Source: Megaustenia siamemsis
Lineage: Eukaryota; Mollusca; Gastropoda; Stylommatophora; Ariophantidae
Length of the DNA stretch: 64,000 bases
Assembly (NCBI GenBank): GCA_032433765.1
Contig: JAVIAB010000159.1
Span: 55,265,925-55,329,924 of the forward strand
Direction: 5' to 3'
Positions 13,136 to 24,887 of this stretch are shown here, one piece after another. Position numbers and translations under genes: made by a program. How positions within the stretch are numbered: position 1 is the stretch's first letter; each line of letters begins with the position of its first letter. The notes under the pieces are model-generated. The model did not search any database, was not told where the DNA came from, and saw only the letters and a list, made by a program, of their open reading frames with translations.

Positions 13136-14104
13136 AGGTACCCTTTAACTCTCTTTGAAGACTCTGTTTCTCGTGTAGCTTCTGAAATAACTGGCATTGC
13201 ATTCGCTTATCGGTTATGTCACGTTCAACAAACCCGAGAACGATCACGGTTATTACATCAAATATTGACGCACCACACGTAGCTCAGGTCTCGATATATA
13301 AACCATGAACGCTATTTAAAATCGAAATAGTTTCCAACAAATAGAAGAAAGTAATTTAAGACTCGTGGTCATCACTTTGACAAGACCGCAGATCGTACAT
13401 AAATTTAACCTCCATCCCAGCTGAGACTATAAGAAAGTCGATCAGAACCACATTATTTCACAAATTAACTGCTATCTGAAGTAAATCAGACTAGCAAACA
13501 TTGGCCCAGAATTTAATAATAATCACATTTCTAAAGAATCTCCTCTTATTGCAGCAACAAGATGAGTCGTATCTAAAGACTGAAGGAAGGTTCCTTGTAC
13601 GACAAACCTTAAAGAACTCTACACTATGATCAGCACCGCAGAAAATTTGGAGCAAATCAAACAAATGAAAACACCACTCCTGTAAAACAAAAAGAAATCC
13701 AGTCTTCGCTAAAGAAAGAATTGAAAGCACAAATGACAATTGACAATTGACAAGAAACAATTAAATAAAACTCAACCCCGATAAAGACAAACAACACTAT
13801 GTAATATAACTACAAGCCTAAACCGAACAAGAGACATAAATAACAAAAGCAGTTTTAGTCTCAGACGTTAACTGCATTACCGGCAAGAGAGTGGACCAAC
13901 CTGCCAAAACCTACCAGAAAGAAGAAACAAATGTATCTTACTGTTCGTACTATTAGTATTATATTTGTTCAAAGATTACTTATTACGAAAAACAAACAGA
14001 GTGGAAGAAAGAATCATCTTATCAAGTCAGTCCCACTGTTAAAAGGGGTCCCTCAGTGAATTTTTTTAGCAATGACACTCTTTATAATCATTAAACAGCA
14101 TCAT
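13136..14104. other. anonymous sequence
   Basis: No recognised feature. It may include unreadable 5' parts of the LINE that becomes recognisable at about 14,105. Confidence 0.4.
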
Positions 14105-15630
14105 GAAAGAGGAAATCTAAGAAGTAATCAAATATGCACCAAGAAACAAAGCACTAGTGATAGATAACATACCAATAGAAAATATAGCAGCAACAGGAGA
14201 AACAGGAATGCAATGGCTGCACATAATATTTAATGCAGCATGGTACCAACAATAAGCCCCAGAGAGACTGGCAACAGACAATCATCATACCAATATGGAA
14301 ATTGAAAGGTTGCAAAAGAGACTGCAATCAATATAGAGGTATATCTCTTCTCAGCTATGTAGAAAAGCTATACGCCAAAACCTTGGAATAAAGGCTGAGA
14401 CCAATAATAGAACTACAGTTAAGCGATTCTCAAATGGGGTTCCGAAAAAAAAAAAACAGAGGATGTACCGACGCACTATTCACATTAAAACAGCTTGCAA
14501 AAAAACGACAGAACACAATAAAAACGTATACATAGCCTTCATTGACCAGGAAAAAATCATTCGACAGAGTAAACAGAGAACAACTGTGGGAGATACTAAC
14601 AGCATACGGAGTAAGCCAACATCTAACCAACCTTATTAAAAGCCTCTACGTCCACAGCAGCTGCAGGGTCAGAACAGCAGAAGGCTACACCGACCACTTC
14701 GAAGTTAGATCAGGTGTAAGACAGGGTTGCGTACTATCCCCCCTACTGTTTATTACATACATGGACCATATATGCAAGCTAGCCAACCCATCAGAGACAG
14801 AGGAGATCAACGAGCTTTTATTTGCAGACGATCAGGCACTAATACATGAAACAATAGAAGACTTACAAGAACACGTAAACAAACTCAACATCTCAGGCAC
14901 AAAATACAACATGAAAATCAACATCAAGAAAACAGAAGTCATGAATGTCGCCAAAAATAAACAGAACATCAACATAACTATAGAAGGCAGACAACTAAAC
15001 AAGTAGAGAAATTCAAATACCTAGGAAGTCTAATGACAAACGATAATTCTAAAACAGCAGAGATAAAATCAAGATGCAACAAAGCTTGTCAAATCATCGG
15101 ACAGTTATCGCCACTATTGTCCTACAAGGAAATAACTCTGGAGGCGAAACGAGCACTATACAATACAATCTTCATCCCAGCGTTGTGCTACCAATGCCAG
15201 ACCTGGACCCTGGATGCAAGAACAATAAGAAAATAACCTCTACAGAGATGAAATGTGTTAGACGGATGACAGGAAACAGTGTGAGAGATAAGACCATAAA
15301 TGAAGAACTGAGAAAAAAAGCTAGGATTAGTCCCAGCCATTGAATATATAAGGAAACAACAAATAAAATGGTTTGGCCACGTGACAAGGAAGAAAGAACA
15401 AAACACAAAACAACGAGCCTTCAACAAACGTTGTGAGATCACCACACCCAAGGGTCGACCACGAAAAAGATGGGTCGATGGAATATTAGAAGCACTAGGA
15501 AAATTAACAGCAGCGAAGGCGATGAGAAGAGCAAAAGACCGCAAATTATATCTCCCCTCGACGATGAAAGGCAAATGAGGAAGGAAAGAAGAAGTAGAAA
15601 GACATCGCATAATAAAGACATGAACATGAT
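14105..15630 (+). mobile_element. LINE with reverse-transcriptase domain, frameshifted
   Basis: The most complete RT region here. Before 14,540 the frame is broken, but fragments resembling the N-terminal fingers are readable (A-P-R-N-K-A, then I-D-N-I-P, then M-G-F-R-K). From 14,542 an open frame carries S-F-D-R-V-N-R-E-Q-L, S-G-V-R-Q-G-C-V-L-S-P-L-L-F and the catalytic box F-A-D-D, followed by K-T-E-V-M. A stop near 15,006 and later frameshifts interrupt the C-terminal part, which resumes with F-G-H-V-T-R and ends near CTCCCCTCGACGATGAAAGG. Not functional. Shorter copies lie at 41,785, 46,990, 57,960, 60,980 and 61,645. Confidence 0.88.
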
Positions 15631-15689
15631 TCAAACCACGTACACATAGCCGACATGCAATTTCAACAGCATGGGACACGTCGCTATAG

Positions 15690-16372
15690 CCTCTTATAAA
15701 TGGCCCTTTTCGTCTTGTCAGACGGTCTAGTGGAGGCTATTGTGTATTTTTTAGGTTTTGTTTTTGTCGAACAGCTTCTCTCATGACTAATTCTACCTAT
15801 GTTTGACAAACACACGCGGTCACACAATGAACAAGTCAGGCCCACTGATCCATAGGGTTTTCCATCCTTTTTCATGACATTTTTCTCTTTTACGTCATGC
15901 CTTAACACAGTCTCAAATGATCCTATATCGTTCCTTTTACTTGCTCTCCATGATGTGCGATCACTTGCCAGATGTTCCCAGTCATTTTCACAGATAGAGA
16001 AGTCATTCAGAGATGATTTACAGATATCTCTATATCATAGTTTAGATCTGCCAGATTTGCCTTTTTCCGTGTATTAGTTCACCATATAGTATTTGCTTGG
16101 GCGTGCGCTTTTCTTATATTCGTTGGACATGCCACAGCCATCTTAGTCTTCGACATCTGATCATCGACATGATTGTTGGGGTCTTAGCACGTTGCAGGAC
16201 AGTTAAGTTGGTTATTTTGTCCTGCCATTTGATGTTCATTATTCTGCGGAGACATCGCATGTGGAAGATATTTAGTCTATTTTCTAGGTTTGAGTATGTT
16301 GTCCAGGTTTCGGATTCGTATAATAAGTTTGATATATTCAGAGTTTGATTCTCGTATATGCTCCCCCCCCCC
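15690..16372 (-). mobile_element. LINE C-terminus with zinc-finger-like end, antisense
   Basis: On the minus strand, 16,374-16,114 encodes Y-E-S-E-T-W-T and C-L-R-R-I-M-N-I-K-W-Q-D-K-I-T-N, then R-R-L-R-W-L-W-H-V. After a gap, 15,908-15,684 encodes a C-x2-C-x12-H-x4-C cluster (L-C-D-R-V-C-L-S-N-I-G). This arrangement ends the protein of some LINE clades. A sense copy of the same family is at 54,700-55,190. Both are disrupted. Confidence 0.8.
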
Positions 16373-17149
16373 AAACAAAAAGTAATAATAATAATCAGTG
16401 GAGACGGTCGAAACCTGGACAGATATAAGATGTTTTAAGATGAACATAACAGAAACTAGAGCTACAATTGTCCAACTTTAACCACACAATGATAGCATGT
16501 CTATGAAGATGTGCATCCTCCCAGTACCCCAGATACACCAACAATTCCAAGAGTCACCATTGACTCTTGACTCACCTGAAAATTAAAAAGGGTCCACACA
16601 AAGGTCATTAAAAGACTGGTCTCGCTGGAAAAAAAAAAGCGGCTACAAAATATGACGCTCAGAACAAACGTTGATCAGTGAAAGGCAAAAATATAACTCC
16701 CCCCCCCCCCCCAACGTGATTAGCTGGAAAGAAACTCAAATCACCAAATGTATTGATAGTTCTAAGACAGAGCGCAGCACAGGATTCTAGAGAGGTTCCC
16801 AAATCATCTGGCAATGGACACCTTCAGATATCACGTGTATTAGAAGAAAACAATGCGCTGCGTGACAACCGTGAACCCGAACCATGGACCAACAATGAAA
16901 TGAATCAAAAACAAACCGAGATGTTCAAAGAATGGTTTCGGAAGCTGAACAACTCATGACTAAAATGAGGGGCCTGTCACCCAGGATGTCCCAGGTAATA
17001 TTAACCAGAGTTATCTAGATACAGATATTCACAGATATAACCGTAATTTGTGAACAAAATAAGGGTATCGGTCTTATGACAAATATGACGGCAGAGGAAT
17101 GAAAGAAATACATTGTCTCTTTCAACCAATGAAAAGTGAAGAGTTGTCA
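16373..17149. other. anonymous sequence with C homopolymers
   Basis: Two C-runs (near 16,363-16,372 and 16,698-16,712) are the only striking features. A 68-codon frame at 16,753-16,959 is polar and unrecognised. Confidence 0.4.
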
Positions 17150-17345
17150 TCAAATGTAAATGTACAAGACTTGAATCTGCGTTTTAGCATGCGGGGTTTT
17201 ACCCGTAAATGCTCAGCCACCTGTCCAGAAGTGTTCGGAGACTCATGTCTCGTGTCGCTTCAAGCATCGGAACTCACGAGCGTGAATCGAACACATGCTG
17301 TCCGAACGTCGGTAGCTAGTGGTCAACAACTCTCTATACTGGCAT
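17150..17345. mobile_element. dispersed repeat, copy 1 (possible SINE)
   Basis: Shares its length and order of blocks with 57,610-57,895, including a 21-base identical stretch around GAAGTGTTCGGAGACTCA and a later AATCGAA-ACATG-TGTCC-AA-GTCGGTAGC block. The AATCGAA block resembles a reversed tRNA B box, but the A-box-like GGTAGC is in the opposite sense. A tRNA origin is therefore not established. Confidence 0.5.
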
Positions 17346-19043
17346 TCCAAGATGAGTTATCGTCAGCGATGTAAGTTCGGTCCTACAATCCATTTTAAGC
17401 CACGGAAAAGGACATTCCCATTCAAGAATAAAAAACAACTTATACACGTAGTTATAAACAAACATAACTTTTCCTACAGCGGATACGGGTACAATGTGAC
17501 ATTCTAAGTAACGAGAAAACTAAAAAATCGCAACATGAAATGGGATCCTTCAATAATCCAATAAATTTCAGACACTGAAAGAACTATTGTCAGGCATGAA
17601 AGAAGCCAGGAAAACAATGTGGAGTTCACTTCGGGAAATATGAGCCAGAAGTTCACATCTGAAACACGCTCAGCAGACATGAAGCCACTGTAGTCTGAAA
17701 GCACGTTTACACATATCCAACGCAACACGCAACTGCGAGGGCATCCAGACAGATTCCAGAGTACATTCTACAGAACTCCAGCACTCTCAACACGCGTAGC
17801 ATACAAATATGGCCTCTGCGAAACAACCTTCCGTGATAAACTAAGGAGACTCAGTGAGGACCTCTGTCGCACCGTCTTGTTCGTGATCATTGAAGATCTA
17901 AAGATTAAAATGGATAGCAGTAGAATGTAGCGTATAAAAGAAAAAAAAGTATGTAGTAGACATGTCTATACGATGACGGTACACTTTACTGGTAGACTAT
18001 TATCTATGTAGATGGTACAGTAGACAAGTCTAGAATGCACCTACAGGACAACTGATAAATTAAAGCCCCTATCAGACTCGCCTCTATACTTAGACGATAC
18101 AATATAATGTCAACTAAAGAAACGAAGTCAGAACTTTCAATATACAAGAGTTGTGTTTACCTGAGGAAAGTCGCTACTAGAACAGAGATGGTCTCTTCCT
18201 GTCCTTTTAAACCTCACATTAAAATATTGGAGCCAACGATGACGATAATGTTAATGTTTCAACTCATCGTCTACATTCTGTAGAGATAACATGATGATGA
18301 TACTCTAGCTCTATGATAATGTTTCAAAGGTTGTGTGATCATGAGTTGTTCGCTAATTATTTTTTTTTTAAATCGCTGTAGTGTGTACGTGGCAAATGCG
18401 TTACTCATGTTCCAACAATTAAATATGTTGCATACATGATGATGATGTTGGTTTTTCAGATATTTTCTTTATGTACATGGCATGATAATAATTGTCTAAC
18501 AAATACTTGGCTCATGTTGTAGAGATTGCACGATATTATGTGTTTCCCTCTATTTTATTTTTCTAAAAATCGCTCATGTTCAAAGAGAGATAATATCTCA
18601 AATGTTTGAAGAAAACCGTTCCTAAAGTGCACGTGACAATTATGCGACCCAGTTGTTTGTAAAATATTGTAGAAATCAAATGTAGACCACGTTTCAACGC
18701 TTGAGAGAATATTGCAGATTTTATGTTTTGATGAAAGACAATCTCTAACTTGTTCAGTGTGGTAGATGTAAGGAAACAACAATCTTGAAGTAGAACGTCA
18801 ACAAGTGTAAGTAGTTTCTAACTTCTCAAATATATCGTCAGTGAACGCACGAAGATAATAGCGAACATGGGAATTGTTGTATTTCTCATATTCTTGTTGT
18901 CCTTGGCCTAAGAAATACGTCGCATTCAGAGGCAGATACCGCGTGTTCTGTCGTTAATGGTTATAATAATATTTGTCCAATACTCAGTCCATAGGAGGGC
19001 GCCCCGTGTCACGCCGATACTTCCAGATTTCCGCCTTTTCAAT
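17346..19043. other. anonymous sequence
   Basis: About 1.7 kb without recognised transposon, tandem array or gene. Short open frames on either strand show no domain. Confidence 0.4.
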
Positions 19044-19118
19044 TTCTAGAATTTTCTGGAACACAATTTCTGACTTTCATAAACTCTATTTTTCTCTGGA
19101 ACGTTCTATATTCTAGAA
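19044..19118. promoter_or_regulatory. two heat-shock-element-like clusters
   Basis: Positions 19,044-19,061 read TTCTAGAATTTTCTGGAA, four perfectly spaced alternating TTC/GAA half-sites as in an HSF-binding element. A second cluster at 19,099-19,118 reads GAA-cg-TTC, a four-base gap, then TTC-ta-GAA. They lie 260-330 bases upstream of the ATG of the candidate exon at 19,378. Function is inferred only from the motif. Confidence 0.4.
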
Positions 19119-19377
19119 ATGAGAGCACTTGACAACATAAAATCTTCCATTGTTGAGCAGAACCCCTTTGTACTTTCATCTTCTTTACAATTTAGATAAT
19201 TCAGCGAAGAGCAAAACTGCCCTGTTGATGACAATAAGTAGGTCCCACAAAGAAACCAGTCTTTCATATATGCTTCTGTTTTAATTCTATATTTCATTCC
19301 GCCACACAACCTCAGACAGAGCTCATCTAGTCGCGTTGACAAGCACAGCGAGGTTCCATGCTTGTGTTTAGTACAAG

Positions 19378-19432
19378 ATGGCCTTCTACATGACATTTTA
19401 CATCAGTTTGACAGCGGTTCTCATTCCTGGCG
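19378..19432 (+). CDS. candidate signal-peptide first exon of the receptor gene
   Basis: The ATG is followed by M-A-F-Y-M-T-F-Y-I-S-L-T-A-V-L-I-P-G, a plausible secretory signal. The exon ends in GGCG before a consensus GTGAGT donor at 19,433-19,438. It ends one base into a codon, exactly the phase needed by the receptor exons at 37,660 (which begins TT) and 49,737 (which begins TG); either join would give valine. It would imply an 18-kb intron to copy 1. No intermediate exon is needed, because the downstream exon encodes the whole domain set. An unrelated gene or chance hydrophobic frame is possible. Confidence 0.38.
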
Positions 19433-20401
19433 GTGAGTGTAACTGTTCCTTAACATTAACTTGTTCGCTTTGTATATTATGTAGATAAAAAATGTTAGGA
19501 ATATTTTACATTGAGTTATTTTAAATTATACAACTAATGTTCGTTTTAAATATCGCATTTAAATATTTTTTGGGAAACTTTTAATTTGTGAATATATCCC
19601 TCCAGATCTAGCCATTAATTATTGAGTCTGCTAAACAGGGCGTTAATATTTGCAGTTTTGTTTCTACGCTACTCAAATTAATGTTGCAGCTAAAGTTACA
19701 TTTAACTAGTTCATTAATGTTGTCATCGTGTAGTGTAGCTGATAATTATTTTTTTAGCTGGTTAATTACTGTAATAGCCGTTTCATAAAATTATTTATTT
19801 ATTTAGTCGTTTGTTAATAACACGTTTTTGATACCGTTGTCTACTGATGTAGCTAATTATAAAATTAATGAAAAATGTAACATAATAAATTGAATAATTA
19901 TTTATTCAATTACTGACTAAATGTGTTATGTATCCAGAATAAAAAAAGATATCTAATTAGCTTGTCAGTGAGTAAGAAAACAGCTTAGCTTTATTTTTCT
20001 TTGTTTGATAGCCACCAACGTACGGAATAGTTTATTACTTACAAATATGTTTATAATTTTCCAGCAAGCTACATATTTAGGTCAAACATGTTTTAGTAAG
20101 CTGGTATAACGTTAACACAGAAAAATATCCTTTCCGTTAGTTAATCGGTTCATATTTTTTCTTTATTTTGAAAGTTTTTCCATCTTTTCTCAAACCCTTA
20201 TTTTTCTCCGTATTTACTCTGACTCTCGTTGTGTCTTCTACCACTCAGTTCTTCAAATTCATTAGAAAAAAAACATACTTGTTCTACTCCCATTGACTAT
20301 TCCTCAACAATTTTCTAGATTATTTAGACACGACTATTTACTATCACTTGCAGTTTGTGTTGTCTACTCAGCAATCTAATTTAATTATAATTGTCCTTTT
20401 A
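19433..20401. other. AT-rich anonymous sequence (possible intron)
   Basis: No gene or repeat recognised. If the exon at 19,378 is real this is the start of its intron. Confidence 0.4.
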
Positions 20402-21060
20402 CTCTCTCCGGGGTTGCCTTCTCCCAATCTGTTCTCCATCTTAGACTTGTCATTTACTCTCTCTGAATCTGTTCTCCATCTTCATTAGACTTGTCCATTT
20501 ACTCTCTCTGGGTGTGCCTTCTCCCAATCTGTTCTCCATCTTCATTAGACTTGTCCATTTACTCTCTCTGGGTATGCCTTCTCCCAATCTGTTCTCCATC
20601 TTCATTAGACTTGTCCATTTACTCTCTCTGGGTATGCCTTCTCCCAATCTGTTCTCCATCTTCATTAGACTTGTCCATTTACTCTCTCTGGGTATGCCTT
20701 CTCCCAATCTGTTCTCCATCTTCATTAGACTTGTCCATTTACTCTCTCTGGGTATGCCTTCTCCCAATCTGTTCTCCATCTTCATTAGACTTGTCCATTT
20801 ACTCTCTCTGGGTATGCCTTCTCCCAATCTGTTCTCCATCTTCATTAGACTTGTCCATTTACTCTCTCTGGGTGTGCCTTCTCCCAATCTGTTCTCCATC
20901 TTCATTAGACTTGTCCATTTACTCTCTCTGGGTGTGCCTTGTTCTCCATCTTCATTAGACTTGTCCATTTACTCTCTCTGGTATGCCTTCTCCCAATCTG
21001 TTCTCCATCTTCATTAGACTTGTCCATTTACTCTCTCTCAGTGACTTGTCCATTTACTCT
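20402..21060. repeat. 60-bp satellite, about ten copies
   Basis: Near-perfect units of exactly 60 bases containing GTCCATTTACTCTCTCTGGG and CTTCTCCCAATCTGTTCTCC, with G/A variation in GGTRTGCC. One unit at about 20,940 lacks 19 bases. Open frames of 155-172 codons on both strands arise only because 60 is divisible by three. Confidence 0.95.
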
Positions 21061-22240
21061 CTCTCAGTGCTCCTAAGTTTTACATTTTCGAGACACGACT
21101 GTTTTCTCTCTCAGAGTGTGCTTCTCCTCATCAGTTCTTCATTTTAATTAGTCATGCCTATTAAATCTCTCAGAGTGTACCTTCTCTCAATCCATTTTCA
21201 TCTTCATTAGATATGCCCCTTGCTCTCCCACTCTGCCTTCTCCCCATAAGTTCTCAATCTTCATTATACATGTAAATGTACTCTCTCAGAGTGTCTTCTC
21301 CCCCATAAGTTCTCAATCTTCATTATACATGTAAATGTACTCTCTCAGAGTGTCTTCTCCCCCATAAGTTCTCAATCTTCATTATACATGTAAATGTACT
21401 CTCTCAGAGTGTCTTCTTCCCATAAGTTATCAATCTTCATTATACATGTAAATGTACTCTCTCAGAGTGTCTTCTACCCCATTTGTTCTCCATTTAAAAA
21501 AAAAACAGTTCTCAATTTTCTCTCTCAGGGTGCACATTCCCCTATCAATTCCCCATATTCATTGCACACGCTTATTTGCTCTCTCAGTGTGTGTGTTCGC
21601 TCCCTCAGTTTTTCATCTTCATTAGACAGGCCTTTTCATATTCTAACAGAGTGCCATCTCCCATTAATTCACCATCTTTGTTAGGCACACTCATTTACCC
21701 TCTAAAAGTCTGCGTATCCTCATCGGTTCTTCAATTTTATTAGACACGCCCATTAATTATCTTCAATGTCCGTTCTTCCCACAATTATTTATTATGCGAG
21801 AGAGACATCCATTTAATCTCTCAGAATGAGCCTTCTCCTAATCAGTTCTTTTACATCATTAGACACTCCCATTTATGCTCTAGGAGTGTGCCTTATTCCC
21901 GTCAATTTTCAATCTCCGTTAGACACGCCCCTTTATTCTCAGTCCCGTTATACCGTCTCAGTCTCAGTTCTTAATCTTTATTAGACACGCTTGTTTACTC
22001 TCACTCCCGTTATACTTTCTCAGTCTCATTCATAATCTTTATTAGACACGCCTGTTTACTCTCACTCCCGTTATACTTTCTCAGTCTCAGTTCTTAATCT
22101 TTATTAGACACGCCTGTTTACTCTCACTCCCGTTATACTTTCTCAGTCCCAGTTCTTAATCTGTATTAGACACGCTTGTTGTTTACTCTCACTCCCGTTA
22201 TACTTTCTCAGTCTCATTTCTTCACTTACATTAGATACTC
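21061..22240. repeat. diverged continuation of the 60-bp satellite
   Basis: Units of about 58-63 bases keep the order CTCTCT, then CTTCTCCC, TTCTC and ATCTTCATTAGAC, but drift progressively. Local re-amplified sets appear at about 21,240-21,470 (TCTCAGAGTGTCTTCTCCCC type) and 21,950-22,200 (CTCACTCCCGTTATACTTTC type). This is a satellite with one young and two older sub-arrays. Confidence 0.85.
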
Positions 22241-22925
22241 TTACTATCCGATATGTCCAACATTTTCTACTGTATTTGGCGTCATTACTAAAAAAGGGGA
22301 TTATCACGCCATCTCAACATTATCCACATCTGTATCCATCTGCACATATTTTCTCGGGATTTCATATCGAAACTCTAGTCTCAAATCAGACATTTCCGCC
22401 CTAGCGCCTTGAGAGGGTTTGAGATGATAAAATCCCTTTGTATTCTGCTGGGTTCGACCAGTCATCTCCAGCTATCGGTGCTTGCTCTGTCACCTAGACA
22501 CCAGCCACCTCTCTCTAGGCGCTGCCTCCTACGTCTGAGAACCACCTCATCGTATGTAATGGTTATTCAGATTGATGATTTCCGGTTTACAAACTCGTAA
22601 CAAGATCTTAACATCCACTAGAAAGTTACATTTTTGGTTTTTCCCTATAATATACAATTGTTTAATTCTTTTTATAATATAGTACATCTTCCTTTTGCTT
22701 TATCAATTAATTATTTCTTATACTACTTTTTGATCAACCCTTCCTGCACATTCTAGATATAGTAGAGTTGATCTTTTTTTCTGTTTTCCGTTTGTGTTGC
22801 TCTCGTTTTAGGAGGAAGGCCACATGTACATTGAAATGAAGCATTTTGTAGTGTTCCTTTGTTGTAAAGTTGACACCATTCCTTTAGAAGGCTACTTAAA
22901 ACCACATGCTCTCTCATCTCCCACG
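22241..22925. other. anonymous C- and T-rich sequence
   Basis: No recognised gene. A few short hydrophobic frames have no known domain. Confidence 0.4.
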
Positions 22926-23277
22926 CTCTTTATGTAGATACTATGTGTGGTGGTCTGTATACTCCCTGACATACACCTCTCTGAGGTCTAACTAAAAGTT
23001 CTTAAACGTGTCCCATTGTGTCACAGTTGTGACCGTAAACAACTCTTTATGTAGACACTATGTGTGGTGGTCTGTATATTCCCTGACTTACACCTCTCTG
23101 AGGTCTAACTAAAAGTTCTTAAACGTGTCCCATTGTGTCACAGTTGTGACCGTAAACAACTCTTTATGTAGACACTATGTGTGGTGGTCTGTATACTCCC
23201 TGACATACACCTCTCTGAGGTCTAACTAAAAGTTCATAAACGTGTCCCATTGTGTCACAGTTGTGACCGTAAACAAC
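22926..23277. repeat. 117-bp tandem triplication
   Basis: Three head-to-tail copies starting near 22,926, 23,043 and 23,160, each beginning CTCTTTATGTAGA and including TGTGTGGTGGTCTGTATA and CATTGTGTCACAGTTGTGAC. Differences are few, so the event is recent. Confidence 0.95.
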
Positions 23278-24168
23278 TATTTATTCCTTCATTTTACTCT
23301 CCAACAGCCACCAATCCCTGCCACATCAGACGACGGATTCTCTCGTTTCCCGGCTTCTATTCGTCACTAAACTCTACGTTCTGGGGCTTCCATTTCATTG
23401 GGTACATATTTTACACTAACTCCCACCATTGCCCCCACGTAGACTACATCGTTCAAACCTCAATCATGGGGACATCTCGGACACTTTGTTTTCTCCGCCT
23501 ACGAGATGACACTGTCATGGATCACACGAACTAAAGTGACGCTGTTGTGGTTTGGCGCAAAGACCTCTCAATCTGGAGGAGTATTGGCAATTATCTAACT
23601 TCACATTCTATAGACCTTATCCTACTAACAAGATTGCCACCAAAAAACAAGTTATCCTGCTCCACCATGTTGCAGCTCATTAATCACAATCTCCCCTATG
23701 GAACTTCCAAACTTATTTTTCAGATCTCTGGCTTAGAAAAGCCCTTATTCCGTATTCTAAAAAAAAATCTAAATACCTGATCCCCGTGGTAAACCCTTAG
23801 TCTCAGCGTGCTTCTGCCAGATGAAACATCTTGGACTATCTTGACGGTTTCATGCATCTCATTGTTAAGTGCCTTTCACATACGCTAATGACACTAATCC
23901 TACCGTTAATCTAATGCAAGTGTGTCTTTGATGTCTATTACCTCCCTAGTTCCACACACCACAAAGGTGGCACGTCAGTTCTTCCCTGGCCTGATGAATC
24001 AATCGTCGGTCCCACTTACGTTCTTCTATTCATGAGGTATATCTCATTTCACAAAGTCCCAGTAAATATAAACCCAATATTTTACATTTCCTGATTGATG
24101 TTTTCCAGTTTACCCTTCTGCATGAGTGTTTTCACATTCCAAGTACCTATCTTTAGAGTCTGCTTTTA
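23278..24168. other. anonymous sequence with unrecognised open frames
   Basis: Open frames at 23,250-23,534 (94 codons, starting inside the last 117-bp unit) and 23,547-23,780 (77 codons) follow each other. I recognise no domain in either. They could be a decayed transposon; no function is assigned. Confidence 0.35.
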
Positions 24169-24854
24169 GAGTCAGCCTTAATAGCAAAAAGACAGAAGTA
24201 ATGGTAACAACAAAGAAAAAGACATCACCTCAGTGCAAAATAAAAACAAGTGGAACAATATAAAAAGAGGTAAATGAATTTAAACACCTGGGAACGATGT
24301 TAACCTTGCTGGCAGGTGTACAACCGAGGTGAGATGCAGAATGGCTCAGGCAAAAGCAGCTTTCTAAAAAATAAGGAAGATACTATGCAATCCATTTTTG
24401 ACAAGATAAACTAGAAAAAGAGTTCTTAAATGTTACGTAGAGCCAGTCTTAATATATGGATGCGAATCATGAACAATAGGACAACAGACAAGATAATCAC
24501 TGGAGGCTGTAGAAATATGGTTTTACAGAAGAATGTTGAGAATACCACGGACAGCTAAGAAGAGTAATGAAAACGTTCTGAAAGAGGCCAAAGCCAAAAG
24601 AGAGCTAATCTCCAATATTTGGAAGAAACAATCATCATTTTTGGGTCATGTAATGTGAATAGAACAGCTGGAATATATTGTAACAACTGGGAAAATTGAG
24701 GAACGAAGAGACAGAGGGAAGCAAAGAGAAATGATACCACAGGCAGTTTACAAGAATGGCCTGGCAGAAGGTCAACAATAGAAATGACGAATAACTGTCG
24801 TGAACGAAAGATGTGGAGAGACATGATCACCGACGCCCGCATGCTTCGTACTTC

Positions 24855-24886
<32 letters not shown>
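24169..24886 (+). mobile_element. LINE 3' end with (GAT)n tail
   Basis: Same family as 9,693-10,384. It begins in GTCAGCCTTAATAGCAAAAAG, runs through the YGCES-like and F-L-G-H-V regions with stops, and ends in eleven or so GAT units. It is 5' truncated and inactive. Confidence 0.85.

Positions 24887-24887
<1 letters not shown>

Noticed and set aside
20450..21017. Long repetitive open frames on both strands
   Set aside because: The 60-base satellite unit is divisible by three; there is no start context, conserved domain or flanking gene structure.
23250..23780. Two successive frames as a host gene
   Set aside because: The first begins inside a tandem repeat, neither has a recognisable domain, and no splice structure joins them.
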